From NCBI RefSeq assembly GCF_900116145.1, contig NZ_FPAB01000001.1, forward strand, positions 682,001-746,000: a DNA stretch of 64,000 nucleotides. Reading direction: 5' to 3'. Positions 18,962-28,595 of the stretch are shown in pieces. Origin of the DNA: Streptomyces harbinensis (GTDB taxonomy: Bacteria > Actinomycetota > Actinomycetes > Streptomycetales > Streptomycetaceae). The position numbers and the translations under genes are program-made. Within the stretch, counting starts at the first letter, position 1, and each line of letters starts with the position of its first letter. The notes below the pieces were generated by a model. The model worked only from the letters and a program-made list of their open reading frames with translations, made no database searches and was not told where the DNA came from.

Positions 18962-18990
18962 ATCCTCGGGGGGCCCGGGCGGCACGTCAA
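18962..18990 (-). promoter_or_regulatory. Predicted allB promoter
   Basis: On the minus strand TTGACG (18990-18985) is followed after 17 bases by GAGGAT (18967-18962). The expected start point near 18955 falls in the inverted repeat at 18942-18958, which fits repression by steric block. It is inferred from hexamer match only. Confidence 0.45.
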
Positions 18991-19032
18991 GGACGGGTAG
19001 GCTGCGGCTATCGGCTGGGAAAGGAACCCGAC

Positions 19033-19809
19033 GTGCGGCCGTCCGATGTGCGCAAGCCCTCCGCCGGCGGTGGCGGCGTCCAGTCCCTCGAACGGGCTTT
19101 CAGTCTTCTGGAGCACATGGCGGACGCGGGGGGTGAGATCGGGCTGAGCGAGCTGGCCGCCGCCGGCGGGCTGCCGCTGCCGACCATCCACCGGCTGATG
19201 CGGACGCTGGTGAGCTGCGGATACGTACGGCAGCAGGCCAACCGCCGGTACGCGCTGGGGCCGCGGCTGATCCGGCTCGGCGAGGCCGCCGCCCGCCCGC
19301 TGGCCACCTGGGCGCGTCCGCAGCTGGCACGGCTGGTGGAGGAGACCGGCGAGACGGCCAACATGGCGCTGCTGGACGGCGACGAGGTCGTGTACGTGGC
19401 GCAGGTGCCCTCCCGGCACTCGATGCGGATGTTCACGGAGGTGGGCCGCCGGGTGCTGCCGCACACCACCGGGGTGGGCAAGGCGCTGCTGGCGGATCTG
19501 CCGGAGGAGCAGGTACGGGCGCTGCTGGCGCGCACCGGGATGCCGGCCTCGACGGAGCGGACGATCACCACGCCGGACGCGTTCGTACGGGCGCTGCGGA
19601 CGGTGCGGGAGCGGGGGTACGCGGTGGACGACAACGAGCAGGAGATAGGCGTGCGCTGCATCGCGGTGCGGGTCCCGGACTCCCCCACCGCGACGGCGAT
19701 CTCGATCTCCGGCCCGGCGGGCCGGGTGACGGAGCACTCGACGGAACGCTTCGCCCCCATCCTCCGCGCGGTGGCCGGCGACCTGTCGGCGGCGCTGGCC
19801 GGTCCGTGA
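19033..19809 (+). CDS. allR: IclR-family regulator of allantoin genes (AllR-like)
   Basis: A 258-residue IclR protein. The N-terminal winged helix-turn-helix spans about residues 17-75 (SLERAFSLLEHMADAGGEIG, then LSELAAAGGLPLPTIHRLM), followed by the effector domain with TANMALLDGDEVVYVAQV, TTGVGKALLADLPEE, and VDDNEQEIGVRCIAVRV. IclR homologues next to ureide genes repress them until allantoate, glyoxylate or a related intermediate binds. Start GTG 19033 follows GAAAGGAACCCGAC. It is divergent from allB with the palindromic operator between them, which supports the assignment; the ligand is inferred. Confidence 0.85.
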   Translation: MRPSDVRKPSAGGGGVQSLERAFSLLEHMADAGGEIGLSELAAAGGLPLPTIHRLMRTLVSCGYVRQQANRRYALGPRLIRLGEAAARPLATWARPQLARLVEETGETANMALLDGDEVVYVAQVPSRHSMRMFTEVGRRVLPHTTGVGKALLADLPEEQVRALLARTGMPASTERTITTPDAFVRALRTVRERGYAVDDNEQEIGVRCIAVRVPDSPTATAISISGPAGRVTEHSTERFAPILRAVAGDLSAALAGP

Positions 19810-19935
19810 ATCCGCTGAGCGCGATGACCTGATCGGCTGACAAAAACACGCAGTATCGATTCACCTCCCGGCGGACGCCCTAGCGTTCGCAAGGGTCGCC
19901 TGCCCGCGACCGCGCCACCGAGGGAGGAGCAGCAC

Positions 19936-20022
19936 ATGAGCGATCCGGCACCGTCGTCCCCCTGCCGGGCGGTGGACATCGCCGCACCGGCCACCGCGAC
20001 CCGGGCGGGGGTCCGGACATGA
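19936..20022 (+). CDS. 28-residue small ORF coupled to the Uma2 gene
   Basis: ATG 19936 follows GAGGGAGGAG with 5-base spacing, one of the strongest ribosome-binding sites in the window. It reads 28 codons to a TGA that overlaps the ATG at 20019 of the next gene (ATGA). The peptide is Ala/Pro/Thr-rich with one Cys (MSDPAPSSPCRAVDIAAP at the start) and no recognisable domain. The strong initiation site and the coupling are the evidence for translation. It could be a short leader that drives translation of the downstream gene or a genuine micropeptide. Confidence 0.45.
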   Translation: MSDPAPSSPCRAVDIAAPATATRAGVRT

Positions 20023-20642
20023 CGGTCGCGCCGTTGGAATCCTCGACGCCCCGGGCTGCACACTGGAAGCCCCGCATCGAGGAGCACGTCATGGAGTATG
20101 AGCGGATCCGGGAGGTCGCGGTCCGGCTCGGTGAGATTCCCGAAGCAGCCAAAGTTGAGATCTCGGACGGTTCCATCATCATGATGATGTCCCCCTCGGG
20201 CACCCACGAGCTGATCGCGATGCGCGTCGCACGCCAGCTGAATCAGCAACTCGACGGCGATCTCGTGGCCCACACCGGGGGCGATGTGGAACACCCGGGG
20301 CTGGGGATCCTGCGCCGGCCGGACGTGGTGGTACTGCCCGAGAGCGCCATGGACACCCCGGGCAGCTGGGAGGCGTCGCTGCTGGAACTGGTCGGCGAGG
20401 TGGTGTCCCCGTCGAACTTCGCCAACGACTACCAGCAGAAACTCCGTGACTACCCCGCCATGGGCATCCCGCTCTATCTGCTGATCGACCCGCGCACCGC
20501 GGTGATCTCCGTGCTCTCCGATCCGGGCCCGGGACCGGACGGCCCGCGCTACCGGGCCCGGCACGACTACACGTTCGGCGACAAGGTCTCGGTCGGCCGC
20601 TGGCACCTGGACAGCCGCGAACTGCCCCGCTACCGGCAGTGA
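20019..20642 (+). CDS. Uma2-family PD-(D/E)xK nuclease-like protein (DUF820)
   Basis: A 207-residue protein (or 183 if it starts at ATG 20091, which has its own GAGGAG site). The restriction-endonuclease-like core is visible: KVEISDGSIIMMMSPSGTHE, then RRPDVVVLPESA with the metal-binding Asp, then LLELVGEVVSPSN with the Glu, and DYQQKLRDYPAMGIPLYLLIDP. Uma2 proteins are very abundant in cyanobacteria and Streptomyces; their function is unsettled. It is coupled to the 28-residue ORF upstream and its stop overlaps the MobA-like gene (GTGA), so three ORFs form one transcript between allR and aceB. Confidence 0.8.
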   Translation: MTVAPLESSTPRAAHWKPRIEEHVMEYERIREVAVRLGEIPEAAKVEISDGSIIMMMSPSGTHELIAMRVARQLNQQLDGDLVAHTGGDVEHPGLGILRRPDVVVLPESAMDTPGSWEASLLELVGEVVSPSNFANDYQQKLRDYPAMGIPLYLLIDPRTAVISVLSDPGPGPDGPRYRARHDYTFGDKVSVGRWHLDSRELPRYRQ

Positions 20643-21235
20643 ACGACGTCGTCGGCCTGCTGCTCGCCGCCGGTGGGGGGCGGCGGATGGGTGGGGGTGG
20701 GAAGGCGCTGCTGCGGGTCGGGGGGCGGACGCTGGTGGAGCGGGGGGTACGCGCGCTGCGGGACGGCGGGTGCGGGCGGGTCGTCGTGGTGCTGGGGGCG
20801 CGGGCGGCCGAGGTGCGGCGGCTGGGTGTGCTCGGTGGGGCCGTGGCGGTCGACAATCCGGCGTGGGAGTCCGGCATGGGGTCCTCGCTGCGCACCGGCA
20901 TCGAGGCGGTGGCCGCGGCCGGCGGGGGTGCCGCGCTGGTGCTGCTGGTGGATCAGCCGGGGGTGGGGGCCGCGGCCGTCGCGCGGGTGCGGGGCGCGTA
21001 CCGGTCCCCGGATGCGCTGGCCGCCGCCGGGTACGGCGGGCGGCGCGGGCATCCGGTGCTGATCGGGGCCGGTCACTTCGCCGGGGTGCGGGTCGCCGCG
21101 CGCGGCGACCGGGGCGCGCGGGACTATCTGCGGGAACGGGCGGCCGGGGTGCGGCTGGTGGAGTGCGGGGACATCGCCGATCCCGCCGACCTGGACACCC
21201 CGGGGGACCTCGCGGCGTTCGGAACACCTCATTGA
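20639..21235 (+). CDS. MobA/MocA-like nucleotidyltransferase
   Basis: A 198-residue protein with the nucleotide-binding N-terminus GLLLAAGGGRRMGGGGKALL (the LAAGxGxRMGxxK signature), VVVLGARAAEVRRL, and the metal-binding LLVDQPG where MocA/MobA have DxP. The HP and (A/R)G-H substrate-site residues follow in GRRGHPVLIGA. This family attaches CMP or GMP to molybdopterin. As xanthine dehydrogenase is nearby, a MocA-type cytidylyltransferase for its cofactor fits the neighbourhood well, but the nucleotide is not proven by sequence. GTG 20639 overlaps the Uma2 stop. Confidence 0.82.
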   Translation: MNDVVGLLLAAGGGRRMGGGGKALLRVGGRTLVERGVRALRDGGCGRVVVVLGARAAEVRRLGVLGGAVAVDNPAWESGMGSSLRTGIEAVAAAGGGAALVLLVDQPGVGAAAVARVRGAYRSPDALAAAGYGGRRGHPVLIGAGHFAGVRVAARGDRGARDYLRERAAGVRLVECGDIADPADLDTPGDLAAFGTPH

Positions 21236-21268
21236 GGTTCCGCGATGAGAAAACTAGTATCCATTTTC
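21232..21268 (+). promoter_or_regulatory. aceB promoter with inverted repeat around the -10
   Basis: TTGAGG (21232-21237), 17 bases, TAGTAT (21255-21260): the best housekeeping-type promoter I see in the window. The -35 overlaps the stop region of the upstream gene. GAAAA (21249-21253) and TTTTC (21264-21268) form an inverted repeat that brackets the -10, a possible operator. The start site should be near 21267, about 40 bases before the aceB ATG. Confidence 0.6.
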
Positions 21269-21307
21269 CATGCTGGTACCGCGTCGCCCCGCGAAGGAGT
21301 GAGTGCC

Positions 21308-22900
<1,593 letters not shown>

Positions 22901-22916
22901 TGAAAATCGCCGTCCG

Positions 22917-22933
22917 CGCCACCTCAAGTGGCG
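22917..22933. terminator. Hairpin after aceB
   Basis: CGCCAC-CTCAA-GTGGCG, 6-bp arms with a 5-base loop, starting 17 bases after the aceB stop. It may end the aceB transcript. It may equally be part of the promoter region of the XRE gene that follows. Confidence 0.4.
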
Positions 22934-23029
22934 TGGACTGCCTACGCTCTGACAGCAAGTGACCGCGTACGCCCGAAAAGTACGATCGGATTCCGGTCAC
23001 GCGAAGGAGCGGATGGGGAGTGGGTTCGC

Positions 23030-23863
23030 ATGGCCGTGCCAAGGAGTAATCAGCGGAAGAAGAACAACACCGCCATGAGGACGGTGGGGGCCTTGGTCGG
23101 ACGACTACGGACCCAGGCGGGTCTGTCACAGGGAGCCCTGGCGGACAAGGCGTGTGTGGCGATGGAGACGATCGCCTCCATCGAACAAGGACGGCGCCCG
23201 CTGCTGCCGCACATGGCGGAGCGGCTGGACAGCATCCTGGAGAGCAAGGGGGTGCTGTGGGTCCTGATCGACAACCTGCCGGATGAGACGAAGTTCCCGA
23301 TCTGGGTTCTGGAGTACGTGGCTCATGAGCAGGAAGCGATTGCTCTGTCCTGGTACGAGAATCAAGTCCTGCCGGGTCTGTTGCAGACCGAGGGCTACGC
23401 AAGGGCCGTACTGGAGAACATCGTTCCAATTCTCAGCAAGGAAGAAACCGAGTCACGGCTCGTGGCCCGACTGGAGCGCCAGGCGGTCCTCCACCGTGAG
23501 GGGGCACCCTTGAACGCCAGCTTCATCGTCTGGGAGCCGGTGCTGAGGTACCGGATCGGCGGTGACGGAGTGTACTTCGCCCAGCTTCGCCATCTCCGCG
23601 CCTGTGCGGAACTGCCCGGTATCTCCCTCCAGGTCATGCCGCTGAGCGGTGAGTGCAACGCGGGACTTGACGGGCCGTTCATCCTGCTGGAGACCCCGGA
23701 ACATCAGCAACTCGCCTACACCGAAGTGCAGCGCGGCAGTCATCTCATCCATGATCCATATGAGGTGAGCATCCTGTCCCAGAAGTATGCGATGCTGCGG
23801 TCGCAGGCTCTCAGCCCAAAGGAGAGTATGCGTCTGGTGGACCAGTTGCTGGGAGAGTCATGA
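23030..23863 (+). CDS. XRE-family regulator with DUF5753 domain (Scr1-type antitoxin-like)
   Basis: A 277-residue protein with a Cro/C1 helix-turn-helix at about residues 17-70 (LVGRLRTQAGLSQGALADKA, then VAMETIASIEQGRRP) and a DUF5753 ligand domain with the usual SWYENQVLPGLLQTEGYARA. ATG 23030 follows GGGAG by 9 bases. Its stop overlaps the start of a DUF397 gene, forming the classic Streptomyces pair (for example BldB- and AbaA-related or WhiJ-type loci) in which the DUF397 protein modulates the DNA-binding partner. The targets are unknown. Confidence 0.88.
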   Translation: MAVPRSNQRKKNNTAMRTVGALVGRLRTQAGLSQGALADKACVAMETIASIEQGRRPLLPHMAERLDSILESKGVLWVLIDNLPDETKFPIWVLEYVAHEQEAIALSWYENQVLPGLLQTEGYARAVLENIVPILSKEETESRLVARLERQAVLHREGAPLNASFIVWEPVLRYRIGGDGVYFAQLRHLRACAELPGISLQVMPLSGECNAGLDGPFILLETPEHQQLAYTEVQRGSHLIHDPYEVSILSQKYAMLRSQALSPKESMRLVDQLLGES

Positions 23864-24060
23864 CGAACGCACTGACCTGGTTCAAGAGCAGCTACAGCGG
23901 TAGCGAGGGCGGCGCCTGCGTCGAGGTTGCCCGGCCTTCCGCCCACACCATCCGCGTCCGCGACTCCAAGAACCCCGCAGGGCCCGTGCTCACCGTGCGG
24001 CCGGACAGCTGGACCGCCTTCGCCTCCGCCGTGGCGGGTGACCGGGTCAGCCCACCGTGA
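23860..24060 (+). CDS. DUF397 protein, partner of the upstream XRE regulator
   Basis: A 66-residue protein consisting of one DUF397 domain: WFKSSYSGSEGGACVEVA at residues 7-24, then IRVRDSKNPAGPVLTV and a final WTAFASAV. ATG 23860 overlaps the XRE stop (ATGA). Such pairs (WhiJ-like) influence development and antibiotic production in Streptomyces. Its last 14 bases overlap the end of the convergent sulfite-oxidase-like gene. Confidence 0.9.
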   Translation: MTNALTWFKSSYSGSEGGACVEVARPSAHTIRVRDSKNPAGPVLTVRPDSWTAFASAVAGDRVSPP

Positions 24061-25321
24061 CCGGGTGCCGGACCACCGCGTCGAAGAGGTAGCCCTGGCT
24101 GTTGTACGGGGTGCGGTCCGGCTGGGTGGTGCCGTCCAGGTCGGTGGCCCGGGCCAGTAGTGCGGTGGGCCCCGCCGTGCGCGGGGTCCACCGCAGCGAC
24201 CAGCGCGTCCAGCCGCCCGCGCGCGGCGGGTCGTGCAGGGTCGCCGGGTGCCAGTCGGCGCCGCCGTTCACGCTCACCCGGACCGTACGCACCCCGCGCC
24301 CGCCCGACCAGGAGCGGCCGGTGAGCAGGTGCGGGCGGCCGAGGGCCAGCGGCGCGTCCCACGGGAGTTCGAAGGCGCTCTTGAGGGTCTGCCGGGTCAG
24401 CGGTGCGCTGCCCTCCGCCGGGTGGCCGGGGCCGAAGAGCCGGTAGAGGTCGGTATTCCACGGCGAGTAGAGCGGGGTGGTGGACACCTCGATGTCGCCG
24501 AGCCACTTGATGGAGGCGATGCCGATCCAGGACGGCACCAGCAGCCGCACCGGGTGCCCGTGGTCCGGCGGCAGCGGTGCGCCGTTCATCTCGTACACCA
24601 GCAGGACGTCGTCCAGCGCCTTGGCGATCGGCAGCGGGCGCCGCACCCGGCCCAGGTCGATGCCGCCGGAGGCGAACGGGTCGTCCAGGCCGCGCGGCTG
24701 GACGTCCACGGCGTGCCGGGTGAGGCCGGCGCGGCGCAGCACCTCGGCCAGCCGTACGCCGCGCCAGCGGGCCACGCCGATGGCGCCGAGCGACCAGGCG
24801 GTGCCGGAGACGGTCTCGCCCTGCTGGCGCTGGAAGAAGCTGCGGCCGTTGCCCGCGCACTCCACGGCGGCGGAGCGTTCGGTGGCGGGCAGGGCGCGCA
24901 GGTCGGCCAGGCTGAACTCGGTGGTACGGCCGTGGCGCAGCCCGTCGCCCCAGACCCGCAGCCGCCAGTCGGCGGCGTCCAGGGCGGGGGTGACGGTGTG
25001 GTTGCGGACGAAGAAGAGGTCGTTGGGGGTGTGGTAGCCGGTGCCGCGCAGGGCCTGCCAGCGGGTTTCGGCGTTGGTGCCGTGGACGGTGAACCGGTCG
25101 GCGGGCAGCGGCTTCACGATGCCGGCGGCGGTGGCCGGGCCCACCGGGGCCGCGGCTGCCGCCGGGGTGGTTCTGGCCAGTGCGCCCGCCGTCGCCGCCG
25201 TGACCCCGGCGGCGGCCAGCAGCCGCAGCAGGTCGCGCCGTTCGATGCCCTCTGCCCGTGCCGTACCGGCCAGCCACTGCCGCAGCCGGCGGCGGTCGTA
25301 CGTCCGCTCGTCGCTCGTCAT
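24047..25321 (-). CDS. Tat-exported molybdopterin oxidoreductase (sulfite oxidase family)
   Basis: A 424-residue protein. The twin-arginine signal is IERRDLLRLLAAAGVTAATA (about residues 25-44), so the folded enzyme is exported with its cofactor. The molybdopterin domain holds the Mo-ligand Cys in AAVECAGNGRSFF and PPDHGHPVRLLVPSWIG; a dimerisation domain ends the protein (RVSVNGGADWHPATL). No heme domain is present. Members oxidise sulfite or act on related sulfur or nitrogen compounds with an unknown acceptor. The sulfur operon is 28 kb away, so a direct link is speculative. The ATG at 25321 gives the full signal. Confidence 0.85.
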   Translation of the reverse strand: MTSDERTYDRRRLRQWLAGTARAEGIERRDLLRLLAAAGVTAATAGALARTTPAAAAAPVGPATAAGIVKPLPADRFTVHGTNAETRWQALRGTGYHTPNDLFFVRNHTVTPALDAADWRLRVWGDGLRHGRTTEFSLADLRALPATERSAAVECAGNGRSFFQRQQGETVSGTAWSLGAIGVARWRGVRLAEVLRRAGLTRHAVDVQPRGLDDPFASGGIDLGRVRRPLPIAKALDDVLLVYEMNGAPLPPDHGHPVRLLVPSWIGIASIKWLGDIEVSTTPLYSPWNTDLYRLFGPGHPAEGSAPLTRQTLKSAFELPWDAPLALGRPHLLTGRSWSGGRGVRTVRVSVNGGADWHPATLHDPPRAGGWTRWSLRWTPRTAGPTALLARATDLDGTTQPDRTPYNSQGYLFDAVVRHPVTVG

Positions 25322-25365
25322 GGGCACGATCCTGGCCGCGGAGCGCGGCCGGGACCATGGACGCA

Positions 25366-26733
25366 CTATGAACTTTCCGCCAGTCGGCGGGCTTCGGCGC
25401 GGGCGGTGCGGGCGATGTCGTGCTCGTCGGCGGTGAGCAGCCGGCCCCGCTCCACGACCGGCCGGCCGCCCACCAGCGAGAGGGTGACGGGGGCGGGCGG
25501 GCCGAGCACCAGGGCGGCGACCGGGTCGGCGATGGTGGAGTGGCCGAGCCCGTCCAGTTGCCACAGCACCACGTCGGCCAGCTTGCCGGGCTCCAGGGAG
25601 CCGGTCTCGGCACCGCGGCCGAGGACCCGGGCGCCGCCGTGGGTGCCAAGACGCAGCGCCTGGCGGGCGGTGAGGGCGGCTTCGCGGTGCGGGCCGAGGC
25701 GGGCAACCAGCAGGCTGTTGCGCAGTTCGGTGTGGAGTTCGCCGGATTCGTTGGAGGCGGTGCCGTCGACGCCGAGGCCGACGGGGACGCCGGCGGCCAG
25801 CAGGTCGGGGACGCGGGCGATGCCGGCGGCCAGGCGGGCGTTGGAGGAGGGGCAGTGGGCGACGCCGGTACCGGTGCGGGCGAAGGCCGCCACGTCGTCG
25901 TCGGACATGTGGACGCAGTGCGCCATCCAGACGTCCTCGCCGAGCCAGCCGGTCTCGGCGAAGTAGTCGGTGGGGCCCATGCCGAACCGTTCGTGGCAGA
26001 ACTTCTCCTCCTCGACGGTCTCCGAGCCGTGGGTGTGCAGCCGGACGCCCTTGGCGCGGGCGAGTTCGGCGGAGCGCCGCATGAGGTCGGTGGTCACGGA
26101 GAACGGCGAGCAGGGCGCGACCGCGATCCGCAGCATGGAGGAGAAACCGGGGTCGTGGTGGGTGTCGATGGCGGCCTCGGTGGCGGCGAGGGCGTCGTCG
26201 ATGCTCTCCACGGCGAAGTCCGGGGGCAGTCCGCCGTCGGAGGTGCCGAGATCCATGGAGCCGCGGGCCGCGGTGAACCGCAGGCCGATCTCGCGGGCGG
26301 CCTCGATCTCGGCGCCCAGCAGATCGCCGGTGCCCCGGGGGAAGATGTAGTGGTGGTCGGCGGCGCTGGTGACGCCGCCCCTGGCCATCATGGCGAGGGA
26401 GGCGCGGGCGGCGGCGTGCACCATGCGTTCGTCGATGCGCGACCAGGTGGGGTAGAGCGCGACGAGCCAGTCGAAGAGGTGGGCGTTCTGCGCCAGGCCG
26501 CGGGTGAGCCACTGGTAGAAGTGGTGGTGGGTGTTGATCAGCCCGGGGGTGGCGAGCGCGCCGGAGGCGTCGATGCGGCGCGGCGGGGCGCCGTCGTCGG
26601 GCAGGTCGCGGGGGGCGGGGCCGGGGCCGACCGCCGCGATCCGGTCGCCGGTGATCACCAGATGGCCGTCGGTGTACTCGGTGTCCGCCGCGTCGACGGT
26701 GGCGATCGCGCAGTTCTCGATGACGGTGGTCAT
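25366..26733 (-). CDS. Amidohydrolase, 8-oxoguanine deaminase type
   Basis: A 455-residue TIM-barrel amidohydrolase of the TrzN/guanine deaminase group. Metal-binding and substrate residues: GLINTHHHFYQWLTRGLAQN near residue 65, HTHGSETVEEE, VWMAHCVHMSD and GVDGTASNE. The HHHFYQWLTRG form is typical of 8-oxoguanine deaminase, which converts 8-oxoguanine to urate. It is the last gene of an operon with the UraD-UraH fusion and urate oxidase, so producing urate for its partners fits well. Plain guanine deaminase is the alternative. Confidence 0.82.
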   Translation of the reverse strand: MTTVIENCAIATVDAADTEYTDGHLVITGDRIAAVGPGPAPRDLPDDGAPPRRIDASGALATPGLINTHHHFYQWLTRGLAQNAHLFDWLVALYPTWSRIDERMVHAAARASLAMMARGGVTSAADHHYIFPRGTGDLLGAEIEAAREIGLRFTAARGSMDLGTSDGGLPPDFAVESIDDALAATEAAIDTHHDPGFSSMLRIAVAPCSPFSVTTDLMRRSAELARAKGVRLHTHGSETVEEEKFCHERFGMGPTDYFAETGWLGEDVWMAHCVHMSDDDVAAFARTGTGVAHCPSSNARLAAGIARVPDLLAAGVPVGLGVDGTASNESGELHTELRNSLLVARLGPHREAALTARQALRLGTHGGARVLGRGAETGSLEPGKLADVVLWQLDGLGHSTIADPVAALVLGPPAPVTLSLVGGRPVVERGRLLTADEHDIARTARAEARRLAESS

Positions 26734-26747
26734 GGCGGCTGGGTCCC

Positions 26748-27650
26748 TCAGAGGTTGGTGGCGTCGATGGGGATGCGGGCGGTGGCGCCGTCGCGCAGCA
26801 CGGTCGCCTCGATGAGGCCGTAGGGCCGGTCGGCGGCGAAGTAGACCGCGCCGTCCTCGGTGTCGTTCTCCATGCCGAAGGGGGTGAGGTCGGCCAGGAA
26901 GTGGTGCTTGTTGGGGAGGGAGAGCCGGATCTCGTCGATCTCGGGGCGGTGGTCTATGACGCGGGCGCCCATGCCGTACAGGGTCTGCTGGAGCGAGTAC
27001 GAGTACGTCCGGGCGAAGGCGTCGAGCAGGTGGCGGCGGGCGGCGGCGTGGGAGGCGTTCCAGTCGCGGTCCTCGGCGGGGCCGGCCCAGCGGTGCCGCC
27101 ACAGGGCGGTGACGTCGGTGGCCAGGACGCGGTCGCGGGTCTCGGCGAGGGTGGTGTAGCGGTCGCGGAGGAAGCCGTGGAACTCGGAGTGGGTGGTGTT
27201 CAGTACGGTGACGCCGGTCAGCCCGGAGAGCACTTCCCAGCCGTCCTCGGTGTCGTGGGTGACCTGGGCGGTGCGGATGCCGCGTCCGTCGCGCAGGAAG
27301 GAGTGGTCGCCCTCGCCGGGGGTGGGCACGCGTTCCCAGGCGTAGCTCTCCAGGCGGATCCTGGCCCGGGTGAGGGTGGGCTGGGATTCGGTGAAGTGCC
27401 GGGCGAGGAGGATGCCGAACCGTTCGGGTGAGCCGATGCCGTGTTCCTTGGCGAAGGCGAAGACGGTGTTCTTGGTGGCGTCGGTGGTCAGGACGGCGGC
27501 GTTGGAGCCGGAGTAGTGCACCTCGTCCATGTCGCCGGAGAGGGCGACGGAGACCTTGAGGTCCTCCAGGTGGTGGGTGGCGCCGTCGCGGGTGACGCGG
27601 ACGACGCGGGTCTCCGCCTTGCCGTACTGGTTCTGGCCGAGTGTGGGCAT
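26748..27650 (-). CDS. pucL: Urate oxidase (uricase)
   Basis: A 300-residue cofactor-free oxidase made of two T-fold repeats. It converts urate and O2 to 5-hydroxyisourate and H2O2. Visible marks: QNQYGKAETRVVRVTR at the N-terminus, TTDATKNTVFAFAKEHG with the catalytic Lys-Thr region, and LPNKHHFLADLTPFG at the C-terminus, which holds the His of the triad. ATG 27650 starts 7 bases after the UraD-UraH stop. The product is passed to the fusion enzyme encoded just upstream. Confidence 0.95.
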   Translation of the reverse strand: MPTLGQNQYGKAETRVVRVTRDGATHHLEDLKVSVALSGDMDEVHYSGSNAAVLTTDATKNTVFAFAKEHGIGSPERFGILLARHFTESQPTLTRARIRLESYAWERVPTPGEGDHSFLRDGRGIRTAQVTHDTEDGWEVLSGLTGVTVLNTTHSEFHGFLRDRYTTLAETRDRVLATDVTALWRHRWAGPAEDRDWNASHAAARRHLLDAFARTYSYSLQQTLYGMGARVIDHRPEIDEIRLSLPNKHHFLADLTPFGMENDTEDGAVYFAADRPYGLIEATVLRDGATARIPIDATNL

Positions 27651-27657
27651 CGCGGGG

Positions 27658-28560
27658 TCAGCTCCCTCGGTAGACGGAGTAGCCGAACGGGCTGAGCAGC
27701 AGCGGGACATGGTGGTGCTCGCCGGGGGTGACGGCGAAGGTGGTGCTGATCTCGGGGAAGAACGGGCCGGTGACGGCGAAGCGCAGCCGGGCGGCGGTGG
27801 TGTGGGCGGGCAGCGGCGGCAGGCCGGTGCAGCGGCCGTCGGCGTCGGTGACGGCGGTGGCGTGCGCGGTCCAGGTGCCGGGGCCGGGTCCTGGGACCGA
27901 CAGGTCCACCGCGATGCCGGGGGCGGGGCGGCCGGCCGCGGTGTCCAGGATGTGGGTGGAGACGGTGGCGGCGGCGGCCGGGGAGTGAGTGGGATCGGCG
28001 GACGCGGCGGGGTCGGGGGACGCGGCGGAGTCGGCGGGGTCGGTGGGACCGGCCAGCAGCCGGGTGAGTCGCAGCCGGTGGATGGCGGCCAGTTCGGTGC
28101 GGACGGTCGCGCGTTCGGTGTCGGGGCTGTTGCCGAGGCGGGTGCGGAGCGCGTCGCGCAGTTGTCCGGCGGTCAGTCCGGTGGCGCAGATGAGGAAGAC
28201 CTGGCCGAACCGTCGCCGGTAGGCGTCGTTCAGCTCGCGCACCTCGGCGGCGAGCGCGGGCGGGGCGCCGGCCATGCCGCGCTGTTCGCGCGCGGAGGCG
28301 GCGTCGCCCGGGGCGGGACGGCCGATCGGGGGGTGGGCGGCGAGCGCCTGGTCGATGCCGGTGGCGTCGAGGGCGGCGGTGGCGGCGTCGGAGGCGGCCA
28401 GCAGTGCGGCCGGGGAGGGATAAGGGCGCCCCGACACCAGTGCCCCGGCCCAATCGGGCGCGGCACAGACCGGCCGGAGCGCGGCGATCAGTTCTCCGGG
28501 GGGCGCGGAATTGAACCAGCTGAGGCGAGCGGGGGACGCGGACGGCGGGTCAGCGGGCAT
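27658..28560 (-). CDS. Fused OHCU decarboxylase and 5-hydroxyisourate hydrolase
   Basis: A 300-residue bifunctional protein. Residues about 12-168 are the OHCU decarboxylase (UraD): the catalytic His is 76 in AAHPPIG, and SAREQ at 89-93 and RRFGQVFLICATG follow. A Pro/Ala/Ser linker covers about 171-198. Residues 199-300 are the transthyretin-like HIU hydrolase (UraH): STHILDTAAG with His203, HHHVPLLLSPFG and the C-terminal YRGS. It converts 5-hydroxyisourate through OHCU to S-allantoin in one chain. The ATG at 28560 has no ribosome-binding site and lies on the predicted transcription start, so the message is probably leaderless. It is the first gene of the uricase operon. Confidence 0.93.
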   Translation of the reverse strand: MPADPPSASPARLSWFNSAPPGELIAALRPVCAAPDWAGALVSGRPYPSPAALLAASDAATAALDATGIDQALAAHPPIGRPAPGDAASAREQRGMAGAPPALAAEVRELNDAYRRRFGQVFLICATGLTAGQLRDALRTRLGNSPDTERATVRTELAAIHRLRLTRLLAGPTDPADSAASPDPAASADPTHSPAAAATVSTHILDTAAGRPAPGIAVDLSVPGPGPGTWTAHATAVTDADGRCTGLPPLPAHTTAARLRFAVTGPFFPEISTTFAVTPGEHHHVPLLLSPFGYSVYRGS

Positions 28561-28566
28561 GGGGCC

Positions 28567-28595
28567 AGCTAACCGGGCACTCCGAGTGACGTCAA
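28567..28595 (-). promoter_or_regulatory. Predicted promoter of the uraDH-uricase operon (leaderless)
   Basis: On the minus strand TTGACG (28595-28590), 17 bases, TTAGCT (28572-28567). The expected start lies at the A of the ATG at 28560. The lack of a Shine-Dalgarno sequence agrees with a leaderless mRNA. The -35 overlaps the operator at 28592-28606. Confidence 0.5.

Noticed and set aside
24047..25321. Linking the exported sulfite-oxidase-like enzyme to the cysteine-controlled sulfur island
   Set aside because: It is 28 kb away, lacks a leader ORF or shared motif and sits among purine genes. There is no sequence evidence for joint control.
24233..25966. 577-codon plus-strand ORF opposite the sulfite-oxidase-like and amidohydrolase genes
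   Set aside because: It spans two well-supported genes and their gap and has no domain of its own.
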